Below, piece after piece: positions 43,563-51,106 of a stretch of DNA of 51,106 bases. Source of the DNA: an uncultured Anaerolineae bacterium (lineage in GTDB: Bacteria; Chloroflexota; Anaerolineae; Anaerolineales; Villigracilaceae). The translations under genes were made by a program, and so were the position numbers. The notes beneath the pieces were generated by a model. The model saw only the letters and a program-made list of their open reading frames with translations, searched no databases and was not told the DNA's origin. Where the stretch lies: positions 1 through 51,106 of the forward strand of contig CAINXK010000010.1 of the NCBI GenBank assembly GCA_903854805.1, written 5' to 3'. How positions within the stretch are numbered: position 1 is the first letter of the stretch; each line of letters starts with the position of its first letter.

Positions 43563-45620
43563 ATGCAACTAAATTCTTTGGCCATATTTGTTTTTTTGTG
43601 CGGTATCATTTTGGCCACTGGTGCCATTTATGCCTGGCGTAACCGATCAACTCGTGGGTCGCAAATGTTTTCTGTTTTTATGTCTGCGATAACGGTTTAT
43701 GTTTTGGCATATAGTTTGGAATTGTCCAGTTTGGATTTGCCCAGCATGCTCTTCTGGAGTAATGTGGGATATCTGGGCATCTTTTCATTTCCTACTTTGT
43801 TCTTATTGTTTGTGCTGCAATATATCGGTCGGGAAAAATGGTTGACACGTGGAAACATTATTTTGCTGTTCTTGTTTCCCACTTTTTTGCTTTGGGCAAA
43901 ATTGTCTGATAACATTTTCCATCTGGTATACAGAAGTACTTGGATCGATGCCAGTGGCTTTATACCGTTGTTGGGGTTTTCCCGCGGCCCAATTTACCCG
44001 TTTGCGCTTTACTCTGGTATTCCCGTTAGCCTGGGAGTTATCCTGCTCTGGAGAGCCCGCCAGCATACATCGCCACTTTATCGAAAACAAGCCAGCCTGG
44101 TCGTTGTTAGCACCCTGCTTCCGCTGCTGGTTTTTATTCTTTACATGAGCGGATTTCACCTGTTTCCAGGTTTGGAGTATCTTGATATAAATGCCTTTTT
44201 ATATACCATTTGGGGGATAGGGATCGGTTGGGGAGTCTTCCGATATGACCTGTTCAAACTTGCCCCAATCGCACGAGATGCGTTGATCGAGCGATTAAGT
44301 GATGGGATATTTGTTCTGGATGATTTTGATCGCCTGGTGGATGCCAATCCTGTGGGATTGAAAATTGCAGGCTGGATCCAGGCACCAATTGGTAAGCCAG
44401 TTGAACAGGCTTTTTCGGATTGGGGAGAACTGCGGGATGCATGTCTGCTGTCGGGTTTCGAATCGGTCGAGATCGAGATCAAACGCCCCGTGAGAGATGA
44501 AATTGCGTTTTTCGATATGAACGTCACTGTTTTAGAAGATAGTGTGGGAAGAAAGATCGGGCGCTTGATCGTGGTCCATGATATTACTGAGCGGAAACGG
44601 ATTGATGCTGTTCAGCACGAAAGCCAGGAGACCTTCCGTAGATATTTCAATATGGGTGCGGTGGGAATGTGTATCATTGCTCCGGATCGGCATTGGTTGG
44701 AGGTAAATGAGCGCTTGTGCAAAATGCTTGATTACTCCCCAGCAGAGCTTTATGACTTTACCTGGAGTGACCTGACCTTTCCGGCGGATATTGAAGTTGA
44801 AATAATCTTGTTCAACGAGCTGCTACTCAATAAACGTGATTCATACCAGGTGGATAAGCGCTTTGTTCGCAAAGATAACCTGATAGTTTATACCAGTACC
44901 TATGTATCCAGTTATCGCAACCCGGATGGCACCGCCCGGAATATTCTGGCATCCATTGTTGATATTACCGAACGTAAGCAAGCCGCAGAAGCCTTGTTGA
45001 AAATGACTGCTATGGAAGAACGCCAGCGTTTGGCGCGCGATCTTCATGATTCAGTCAATCAATCAATCCATGGGTTGATGCTTTTTTCTGAGACACTTGT
45101 TTCGACTCTTGAAAAAGGGAAAGTAGAAAGGGGCCTGCAGATTGCAGAGCGCTTGCAAGAAAGTGCCAGTCAGGCGCTTAAAGAGACGCGTCTCATGTTG
45201 TATCAGACGCAACCTCACCTTGATGATCGCGGTGTGAATTTTATCCAGGATTTGGAAATCAGGTTATTAACTGTTGAACGCCATGCGGGCGTTGCGACAA
45301 AGATCATTCAAGAAGGCTCCATGGATTATTGCCCACGCGAATGGTATAAAAACCTTTTCGCGATCACTCTCGAAGCATTGAATAACGCCTTGAAACATGC
45401 CCAGGCGCGCAAGATTCAGATCAACATACATTGTTTTCCGAAATATTTTTGCCTGGAGATTGTTGATAATGGCAAAGGCTTTGATCCTGCCCGGACGTTT
45501 ACCGGTGGAATGGGTTTGCAGAGTATGCGGGAGCGCGCGAATTTACTTGACGGTGAGTTGACAATTTTTTCATCACCGAGTAATGGTACTCGTGTGAAGT
45601 TTAGCGCAGAGATCAAATAA
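43563..45620 (+). CDS. Membrane histidine kinase, 7TM-PAS-HisKA_3 type
   Basis: A 685-residue sensor kinase. The N-terminal ~220 residues form about seven membrane helices (histidine-kinase 7TM type). Two PAS domains follow (about 230-350 and 350-475, each ending in IVHDITERKR or IVDITERKQ). The dimerisation region is NarL/DesK type, EERQRLARDLHDSVNQS, with phosphorylated His495. The ATPase domain has N-box ALNNALKHA, VDNGKGF and GMGLQSMRERA. It is the likely partner of the response regulator 13 bases downstream. The signal is unknown. Confidence 0.93.
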   Translation: MQLNSLAIFVFLCGIILATGAIYAWRNRSTRGSQMFSVFMSAITVYVLAYSLELSSLDLPSMLFWSNVGYLGIFSFPTLFLLFVLQYIGREKWLTRGNIILLFLFPTFLLWAKLSDNIFHLVYRSTWIDASGFIPLLGFSRGPIYPFALYSGIPVSLGVILLWRARQHTSPLYRKQASLVVVSTLLPLLVFILYMSGFHLFPGLEYLDINAFLYTIWGIGIGWGVFRYDLFKLAPIARDALIERLSDGIFVLDDFDRLVDANPVGLKIAGWIQAPIGKPVEQAFSDWGELRDACLLSGFESVEIEIKRPVRDEIAFFDMNVTVLEDSVGRKIGRLIVVHDITERKRIDAVQHESQETFRRYFNMGAVGMCIIAPDRHWLEVNERLCKMLDYSPAELYDFTWSDLTFPADIEVEIILFNELLLNKRDSYQVDKRFVRKDNLIVYTSTYVSSYRNPDGTARNILASIVDITERKQAAEALLKMTAMEERQRLARDLHDSVNQSIHGLMLFSETLVSTLEKGKVERGLQIAERLQESASQALKETRLMLYQTQPHLDDRGVNFIQDLEIRLLTVERHAGVATKIIQEGSMDYCPREWYKNLFAITLEALNNALKHAQARKIQINIHCFPKYFCLEIVDNGKGFDPARTFTGGMGLQSMRERANLLDGELTIFSSPSNGTRVKFSAEIK

Positions 45621-45633
45621 CCAAGGATAAGAT

Positions 45634-46293
45634 ATGGAAAAAATAAGAATTCTGGTAGTTGATGACCATCCCATGATGCGCGAAGCCATGCTGACGGCAT
45701 TGAATGAAGAAAATGACATGGAAGTGATTGGCGAAGCCGCGAATGGATTTGAAGCCCTAAAGCTTGCCGCTGATCTTAACCCAGATGTGATTCTGATGGA
45801 TCTGCTCATGCCTGGTATGAATGGATTGGAAGCAGTCTCGGCAATTTGTACATTTAATCCACGGGCTAAGATCCTGGTGGTTACAAGTTTTGAAGATGAT
45901 GACAAAGTGATGGCTGCCATTCAGGCTGGTGCCCTGGGTTACTTTCCCAAGACAGCTTCGCGTACCTATCTGCTCGAGGCTATACGGAAAATAGCAGATG
46001 GTCTCCCATACTTGCCATCAGGTATCGCCGCAAAACTATTTAAAAATCTCCGTGAAATGAAATCATCCCCCAATTCAGTCGATGTGAAAAGTGCGGTTGA
46101 CGAACCACTCACTTCGCGCCAGGAAGAAATCCTGGTCTTGCTTGGTGATGGACGTTCTGATTACGAAATTAGCAATGCTCTCAATATCGAGGAAACCACT
46201 GTTCGTTCGCACGTGCATCGTATTATTCAACGCATTGGAGTGGAGAATCGCTCGCAGGTGGTTGCTTACGCAAACCGTATCCGCAAACGCTGA
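45634..46293 (+). CDS. NarL/FixJ-family response regulator
   Basis: A 219-residue regulator. The receiver domain has the acidic pocket at D10-D11, phosphorylated Asp56 (ILMDLLMPG), the switch Thr (VVTSFEDDD) and Lys in YFPKTAS. The C-terminal LuxR-type helix-turn-helix is LTSRQEEILVLLGDGRSDYEISNALNIEE-like (recognition helix EETTVRSHVHRIIQRIG). It should bind DNA when phosphorylated by the upstream kinase. AAGGA precedes the ATG. Its targets are unknown. Confidence 0.95.
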   Translation: MEKIRILVVDDHPMMREAMLTALNEENDMEVIGEAANGFEALKLAADLNPDVILMDLLMPGMNGLEAVSAICTFNPRAKILVVTSFEDDDKVMAAIQAGALGYFPKTASRTYLLEAIRKIADGLPYLPSGIAAKLFKNLREMKSSPNSVDVKSAVDEPLTSRQEEILVLLGDGRSDYEISNALNIEETTVRSHVHRIIQRIGVENRSQVVAYANRIRKR

Positions 46294-46543
46294 CAACTGC
46301 ACAGGTATGATTGCTTGCCACACCATACTTTCCCAAGTTCCTCTCCGGATCTTTTTTGTTCAGGTAGTTGAGTTTATTTAAAAATATACCCAAGAGCGAA
46401 ATACCGGGGGCAAGCGATGCGCAGGCCTTTTTGATATTTTAATGGGTGTGGAAATTCACTGCTTTTGCCAGGTCCGGATCGGAGTAATAAGTATCGCTGT
46501 TGGTTATGGAGTGTTGCTTTGCTTATTAATTCTATTAATACCT
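46294..46543. other. Intergenic region before the T-box promoter
   Basis: About 250 bases after the response regulator with no gene and no clear terminator. Short open frames run out of the regulator gene and lack motifs. Confidence 0.45.
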
Positions 46544-46571
46544 TGACAGAACCATTGGGTTGTATATAATA
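46544..46571 (+). promoter_or_regulatory. Consensus promoter of the T-box/trpB2 operon
   Basis: TTGACA (46544-46549) and TATAAT (46566-46571) both match consensus, with a 16-base spacer. Transcription would start near 46578. This is the strongest promoter seen in the window, as expected for a gene controlled by antitermination. Confidence 0.85.
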
Positions 46572-46577
46572 CGATCT

Positions 46578-46951
46578 AATATAGTAAAAACATTGACGAG
46601 GACGAGTAGGCGCAGTACGACGGTTTCAGAGAGCAGGCAGTAATTGGTGAGAGCTTAGCCCGAAACGACCGCGCAGAATGGACCTCCGAGTTGAAAAGGC
46701 AAACGTGAGCTGAATATTTTTATTGTCAGCGATGACCAAGTAGCCTGCTCCGGATTCTGTAACCGTTACCTGGCAGAGTCAATTGGTTATGTTATGTGAT
46801 CAGCTGACTAAATGAGTGAGGCTGGCTTTTCCCGCGCACCGCGCGGGATTATTTTTTAACTAAATTGTCGTCATGACGATTTGATCAGCCTAATTCGGGT
46901 GGCACCACGGACTACGCGTTCGTCCCGTTTATCGGACGAACGCGTCTTTTT
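46578..46951 (+). ncRNA. Tryptophan T-box riboswitch leader
   Basis: Leader RNA that senses uncharged tRNA-Trp. Stem I includes AGAGAG (46628-46633), a GGTGAGAGC element near 46656 and the specifier region GAATGGACCTCCGAG, whose codon UGG (46679-46681) is tryptophan. A GC-rich hairpin (46831-46847) fits stem III. The T-box consensus AATTCGGGTGGCACCACGG lies at 46892-46910. Its UGGC bulge (46900-46903) would pair with tRNA ending GCCA, matching G73 of bacterial tRNA-Trp. Two independent elements thus agree on tryptophan. An overlapping terminator at 46914-46951 completes the switch. Confidence 0.93.
46914..46951 (+). terminator. T-box-controlled terminator
   Basis: Perfect 12-bp stem (46914-46925 with 46934-46945), eight-base loop, followed by CTTTTT. 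It is alternative to the antiterminator formed when uncharged tRNA-Trp binds, so read-through rises when tryptophan is scarce. Confidence 0.92.
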
Positions 46952-46974
46952 GTTTAATTGTCCAGGAGGAAGAA

Positions 46975-47154
46975 ATGTTTTCACAAACCGAACCGTTTCT
47001 TGATGCTGAGCGTACCGAAGCCTTGCCAGCCCAAGAAAAAATAGCCATTGGCGATGATGCTGCTCTGGTCTTATCGGCCGAACAGGTTTTTACCCTGAGT
47101 TTCTTTGTTACACCCCAAAATGGATGTTTTCATACCCAGGGCCTTGTTCCCTGA
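46975..47154 (+). CDS. Small ORF (59 aa) between the T-box and trpB2
   Basis: ATG at 46975 follows a near-perfect AGGAGGA ribosome site at good spacing, directly after the T-box terminator. The 59-residue product starts MFSQTEPFLDAERTEALPAQ, is acidic, has no tryptophan and no cysteine pair, and ends NGCFHTQGLVP. I recognise no family. It could be a small regulated protein, a peptide precursor, or a translated leader that improves trpB2 expression. It is the first translated frame of the operon, and trpB2 starts 54 bases later with its own ribosome site. Confidence 0.5.
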   Translation: MFSQTEPFLDAERTEALPAQEKIAIGDDAALVLSAEQVFTLSFFVTPQNGCFHTQGLVP

Positions 47155-47208
47155 ACCTGCCTTATCCAACCACCATATTCGCCATTCTTTTGATTAAGGA
47201 GAAATTGC

Positions 47209-48573
47209 ATGGAACAGACTCGTTTTACCCTCAGCCAGAACGACTTGCCAAAATTTTGGTACAACATCAACGCAGATAGCCCCGTCAAACCTGCGCCGGT
47301 CTTGCATCCGGGAACCAAAGAACCTGTGACGCCTGATTTTCTCTCGGTACTGTTTCCCATGGAGCTTATCCTGCAAGAGATTAGCACCGAACGATATATC
47401 CAGATCCCGGAGGAAGTACGGGAGATTTACCGCCTATACCGCCCCACTCCACTTATCAGGGCCGTTCGCCTGGAAAAAGCGTTAGGGACCCCGGCCCACA
47501 TATATTACAAATACGAAGGTGAGTCGCCGGTAGGCAGCCACAAGCCCAACACAGCCATTGCACAGGCTTTCTATAATAAGGCAGCCGGCACCAAGGCACT
47601 CACCACCGAAACCGGTGCAGGGCAATGGGGCACTTCGCTGGCCATGGCCTGCAATTTCTTTGGTATTGACCTGGAAGTATATATGGTCAGGATTTCTTAT
47701 AACCAAAAGCCCTATCGGCGCATTTTTATGGAAACCTATGGCGCCAAAGTATTTGCCAGCCCCACAAATCGTACAAATTACGGTCGCTCTCTCCTGGAAA
47801 AAGACCCCCAAAACAATGGCTCACTTGGCATTGCCATTTCAGAAGCTGTGGAAGTCGCGGCATCTTCAGGCGGTTCCAAAAAATACAGTCTTGGTTCGGT
47901 GTTAAACCATGTTTTGATGCACCAGACTGTCATCGGTGAGGAAGCACTCAAACAAATGGATCTGGCTGGAGAGTACCCGGACGTGGTGATTGGCTGCGTG
48001 GGCGGTGGTTCGAACTTTGCTGGTATCGCCTATCCTTTCCTACGCGAAAATCTCAAAAACGGAAAGCGTACTCGACTCGTGGCTGTAGAGCCAACTGCCA
48101 CACCATCCCTTACAAAAGGCAAATATGCTTTTGACTTTGGCGATACGGCTCAGATGGCCCCCATTGTAAAAATGCATACTCTCGGGCATACTTTTATGCC
48201 ACCAGGAATTCATGCCGGTGGTTTGCGTTATCATGGTATGGCCCCCAGCGTATCTGCATTATACGATGCTGGTCTGATTGATGCTGTGGCTGTACAGCAG
48301 CGCGCTACCTTTGATGCTGCCATTCTGTTCACTCGTTCCGAAGGCTTCTTACCGGCGCCAGAATCATCCCATGCCATCCGTGTTGCTATTGATGAAGCCT
48401 TGGATGCTAAAAAGAAGGGTGAGAAACGCACAATTCTCTTCAACCTTTCAGGTCATGGCCACTTTGATATGATGGCCTACCAGTCATACCTCAATAACGA
48501 GCTGGTGGATTATGAATACCCGTCTGAAGCCGTCCAGGAAGCCATGAAGGATCTGCCCGATGTGGCCTTGTAA
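47209..48573 (+). CDS. trpB2: Tryptophan synthase beta-like protein TrpB2
   Basis: A 454-residue PLP enzyme of the TrpB2 (TrpEb_2) branch, longer than the classic ~400-residue TrpB1. The PLP lysine is K112 in SPVGSHKPNTAIAQA. The serine/glutamate region is TETGAGQWGTSLAMAC, and the phosphate-binding loop is GCVGGGSNFAG. It condenses indole with serine or phosphoserine to make tryptophan, often without a TrpA partner; no trpA is near. AAGGAG (47196-47201) precedes the ATG. Control by a Trp T-box fits the assignment. Confidence 0.94.
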   Translation: MEQTRFTLSQNDLPKFWYNINADSPVKPAPVLHPGTKEPVTPDFLSVLFPMELILQEISTERYIQIPEEVREIYRLYRPTPLIRAVRLEKALGTPAHIYYKYEGESPVGSHKPNTAIAQAFYNKAAGTKALTTETGAGQWGTSLAMACNFFGIDLEVYMVRISYNQKPYRRIFMETYGAKVFASPTNRTNYGRSLLEKDPQNNGSLGIAISEAVEVAASSGGSKKYSLGSVLNHVLMHQTVIGEEALKQMDLAGEYPDVVIGCVGGGSNFAGIAYPFLRENLKNGKRTRLVAVEPTATPSLTKGKYAFDFGDTAQMAPIVKMHTLGHTFMPPGIHAGGLRYHGMAPSVSALYDAGLIDAVAVQQRATFDAAILFTRSEGFLPAPESSHAIRVAIDEALDAKKKGEKRTILFNLSGHGHFDMMAYQSYLNNELVDYEYPSEAVQEAMKDLPDVAL

Positions 48574-48697
48574 GCTATTTATAGGCTATTAAAAACAACT
48601 GCGAAAAATCCATGTGGAAAAGCGGGCATGCCGGGCCGCAATCGGAAAAGGTTCTAACTGACAATCAGCGTTATTTATTGTTCACGCTTATCTAGTC

Positions 48698-48736
48698 AAG
48701 GCTGTCGCTCGCTAACTCAGTGGGCGGCAGCTTTTT
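48698..48736. terminator. Terminator after trpB2
   Basis: An 8-bp stem with one G-U pair (48701-48708 with 48724-48731) and a 15-base loop, followed by TTTTTATTT on the + strand. It also lies at the end of the convergent FIST gene. Confidence 0.75.
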
Positions 48737-49919
48737 ATTTCTGAGTTTCTTTTTCTCCAAATATGGCTACCAGGATGTGTTGGTTGAGCAATCGTGCGCG
48801 CCCATTATTTTCAGAAGGTGGCACAATCTGACCATGAGTGTATCCGCCCGCGATGGGTACTGAACTCCCTAGGACATTCTGGATGATCTGAATTTCTTTG
48901 CCGGGCCATGCTTGTAAAATTGTTTGCCAGGCCGGATCAACCAATACCAGGGCAAACACAGGTTTTGCATCACCCAGGTCCGATAATGCCTGCTTGGCGG
49001 CCAGGTGAGCGGCTTGCACGCAGTCTGTCGGGCTGGCCACCATTAGGCGGGCCTCGCTGCCTTCGGGAATGGTTGAATTCATGCGTAAGCTCCCGTCCGC
49101 ATCCATGCGTATGGGCGCGCGTATGAGCAGCTCATCTGTGGCTGCCTGTTCAAAACCCAGGGGGTAAATGCGGCTGATTGTATTGAGCGGCTGCATTGTC
49201 CAGTTATGGGATGTCTGTCCAAACAACTGAGAGTAAATTTCAGATGCTGGTTTACCATCCAGGCCGCGAAGCCAAAACCCGTCTGAACGTGTGATGCGAA
49301 CATGACTGCCTACTGCGTGCCAGCCATGTCCATAGCCAATGCCAACCTTGATATTTCCGCGCAGAAAGGCTGCCGCCAGACTTCCTGTGCCTGATTGCAT
49401 TCCGGCGATTTGGAAGCTGTTGTCACTCAACATATCCCCACTGGCAAGACCACCAAAGACCTGCAAACCTGCGGGTAGATTGGCGCAGAACTCATCTGTG
49501 TTGGAACCTGGCCTGAACCCTTCTGCAAAAGCCAGTACATATTCAGCTGGTCGCTGTTCGTAGCCAATTAACTGTGCTATTCGCAAGGCAGCCTCAGCGC
49601 TGGATTGGCTAAAGGATGGCAACCAATGTGTCTCGGCTTGCAGGCTATCTCCGGCGAGTAAAGCAATGACTACTGCATGAGAATGGGCGCTTGCATTTGA
49701 AATACCAGTCGAAACGCTAAAACCAATCAAAGGGGTGTTAGATAGTATGCTTGCGGCGCCATTGATGACTTGCTGAGGGTCATAACGATGCGGCACAATC
49801 AGCAGCCCAAAAGCGGGTGATACCGTTCCGACACCGTTCAAAGCCTGGTAGGCTGCTTGCATGCCAGCTTCGCGAGCATCTGTTACCTGAGCCTGTCCTA
49901 TCGCCGCGATAAGCGTCAT
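48735..49919 (-). CDS. FIST-domain sensory protein
   Basis: A 394-residue protein with FIST_N (about 25-215) and FIST_C (about 220-375) domains. Recognisable pieces are LIGFSVSTGISNASAHSHAV, VFGGLASGDML, GYGHGWHAVGSHVRIT and, near the end, VPIAGGYTHGQIVPP. FIST domains are predicted to bind small molecules such as amino acids and pass the signal on to partner enzymes. It lacks a signal peptide, so it is cytoplasmic. It is 11 bases downstream of a histidine kinase gene and preceded by AAGGA, so the two likely work together. Confidence 0.9.
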   Translation of the reverse strand: MTLIAAIGQAQVTDAREAGMQAAYQALNGVGTVSPAFGLLIVPHRYDPQQVINGAASILSNTPLIGFSVSTGISNASAHSHAVVIALLAGDSLQAETHWLPSFSQSSAEAALRIAQLIGYEQRPAEYVLAFAEGFRPGSNTDEFCANLPAGLQVFGGLASGDMLSDNSFQIAGMQSGTGSLAAAFLRGNIKVGIGYGHGWHAVGSHVRITRSDGFWLRGLDGKPASEIYSQLFGQTSHNWTMQPLNTISRIYPLGFEQAATDELLIRAPIRMDADGSLRMNSTIPEGSEARLMVASPTDCVQAAHLAAKQALSDLGDAKPVFALVLVDPAWQTILQAWPGKEIQIIQNVLGSSVPIAGGYTHGQIVPPSENNGRARLLNQHILVAIFGEKETQK

Positions 49920-49930
49920 ATCAGGTCCTT

Positions 49931-51106
49931 TTAATTTTCAGAGATCGGGATCGTAATGTGAAAGGTTGTCCCTTTGCGAAATTCACTCTCGAACCAAATG
50001 CGCCCACCCTGCATTTCGATCAGGCTTTTGGTGATATTTAATCCCAGCCCAGTGCCGGATGATTTTCGCGCCTGATCATCTTCAGAGCGGAAAAATTTCT
50101 GGAAGATTTTCTTCTGGTCATCCGGGGTCATGCCCAGGCCATTATCTTTTACCCAAATATGAACAACCTGCGGCGAACCTTGCTGGTCCGGGTCATTGGT
50201 TGTTCTTTCAGCTGCAATCGAGATCTGACCACCTTCTTGAGTATACTTGTTTGAGTTGCTTATCAGGTTGACCAGAATCTGTTCCAAACGTGTGCGATCA
50301 GCCCATATTTGAGGCAGTGTCTCTGGCAAAAGGACTTCAATCGTTTGTTTCTTATCATCAATTTGGCGACGAGTTGAGCGCACAACATTCTCTGTAATTT
50401 CCGCCAGGTCCACGGCTTTAAAGTCCAGGCGCAGCCTGCCGGCTTCGATCTTTGAATTGTCATTCAGATCTTCCACAATGGTTTTCATCCGCTCAATATT
50501 GGCGCGAATTGTGCCTAGAAAATTGTTCTGCATGTCAGTCATCGGGCCAACTGCGCCAGCTGCCAACAGTTCAGAGTAACCCTTGATGGAGGTCATTGGG
50601 TTCTTTAATTCATGGGCCACAAGTGAGACAAACTCACTTTTGGCAACATTTGCTTGCTGAACTTCTGCGTAAAGTTGGCCGTTTGCAATGGCGATGGTTG
50701 CATGGTCTGAAAGACGGCTAAGAAATGCCAGAATATTTTGTTGAAAAGCATCAGATCGGGTGCTCTCCAGCAGAAACAAACCGATTACTTTTGCATCGCG
50801 CCGAATGGGTATGACCAATTGAGTGTGAGCACCGTTTAAAAAGGCATGTGAAAGACCAGCCGTATCTAGTACTACACGCTGAGGCAATCCAGTTTGGATG
50901 GCTTCCATCACTGCCGGCTGGTCGATTGGCATAAGGTCTGTTTTAAAGGTTTCAACTTCACTGGCGTAACCCTGGTCCTCCATCACGCGCAACCCATTTT
51001 CTTCAATAAGGCCAATCAAACCAGCTTCGCATTGTGACTGGCGCATGGCCCATTCTAGGGTGATGCGCATGGCGCGGTTACCTTCCAGACTGGCATTTAG
51101 TTCGCG
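49931..51106 (-). CDS. Sensor histidine kinase, GAF-HisKA-HATPase (5' end beyond window)
   Basis: The frame remains open to the window edge, so the N-terminus is missing. At least 391 codons are present, including an in-frame stretch ending NASLEGNRAMRITLEW. A GAF domain (about residues 10-150 of the visible part) is followed by the H-box FVSLVAHELKNPMTSIKGY, then the ATPase domain with LVNLISNSNKYTQEGG, VKDNGLGM and GTGLGLNITKSLIEMQGG. The catalytic set is complete. No membrane helix is seen in the visible part. The internal ATG at 51068-51070 is not a likely start. It is paired with the FIST gene. Confidence 0.93.
   Translation of the reverse strand, partial: RELNASLEGNRAMRITLEWAMRQSQCEAGLIGLIEENGLRVMEDQGYASEVETFKTDLMPIDQPAVMEAIQTGLPQRVVLDTAGLSHAFLNGAHTQLVIPIRRDAKVIGLFLLESTRSDAFQQNILAFLSRLSDHATIAIANGQLYAEVQQANVAKSEFVSLVAHELKNPMTSIKGYSELLAAGAVGPMTDMQNNFLGTIRANIERMKTIVEDLNDNSKIEAGRLRLDFKAVDLAEITENVVRSTRRQIDDKKQTIEVLLPETLPQIWADRTRLEQILVNLISNSNKYTQEGGQISIAAERTTNDPDQQGSPQVVHIWVKDNGLGMTPDDQKKIFQKFFRSEDDQARKSSGTGLGLNITKSLIEMQGGRIWFESEFRKGTTFHITIPISEN

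Noticed and set aside
43384..43572. 62-codon frame before the 7TM histidine kinase
   Set aside because: It overlaps the kinase start in another frame, has no ribosome site and no recognisable motif.

Overview
The window looks like chromosomal DNA of a Chloroflexota bacterium, most likely of the class Anaerolineae. This is inferred from the gene mix: a DnaE with an intact PHP nuclease site and a Thermus/Chloroflexi-style C-terminus, membrane Ser/Thr kinases ending in PD40 beta-propellers, a DUF6754-type membrane protein next to a GlmL/MutL-like protein, a bacterial Elp3, a mycobacterial-type inositol-phosphate synthase and a stand-alone TrpB2 under a T-box. No rRNA, tRNA, IS element, prophage or CRISPR array was seen. 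Genes are dense, often overlap by 1-4 bases, and run in short operons on both strands.

Layout. 0.4-2 kb: enoyl-CoA hydratase and an AAC(3)-fold acetyltransferase (+). 2-11.9 kb (-): dnaE, two paralogous receptor-like kinases and a PAP2 phosphatase. 12-16 kb (+): a TgpA-like transglutaminase membrane protein coupled to a GAF-PAS-cyclase. 16.1-18.3 kb (-): PfkB sugar kinase and M20 peptidase. 18.9-25.5 kb (+): ino1, a polysaccharide-deacetylase-like lipoprotein, a HIT protein, then a coupled run of elp3, two half-size CHR transporters and a double UspA protein. 25.6-30.2 kb (-): a six-gene run of MCM B12-binding subunit, meaB, GNAT, prs, mutM and a membrane-anchored unknown. 30.5-39.5 kb (+): an eight-gene run of mostly uncharacterised proteins. 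39.6-43.1 kb (-): phosphohexomutase, a DUF389-like membrane protein and a small HAD protein. 43.5-46.3 kb (+): a NarL-type two-component pair. 46.5-48.6 kb (+): a tryptophan T-box, a small ORF and trpB2. 48.7 kb to the end (-): a FIST sensor protein and a histidine kinase cut by the window edge.

The best candidate for an undescribed system is the 30,556-39,513 operon. It encodes an 81-residue protein, a DUF6754-like membrane protein, a multi-pass membrane protein, a 1045-residue zinc-ribbon protein with fifteen PDWL-like motifs and two membrane segments, another multi-pass membrane protein, a GlmL/MutL-like ASKHA ATPase, a protein with biotinyl/lipoyl-like half-motifs and a KOW/SH3-like tail, and a small two-TM stalk protein. 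The genes abut or overlap and end at a strong terminator, so they are probably one functional unit at the membrane. Its role cannot be read from sequence.

Regulation. Several genes have a good -10 box placed so that transcription would begin within about 0-6 bases of the start codon, which suggests leaderless mRNAs. Others have clear Shine-Dalgarno sequences. Convergent gene pairs are separated by perfect bidirectional hairpin terminators.
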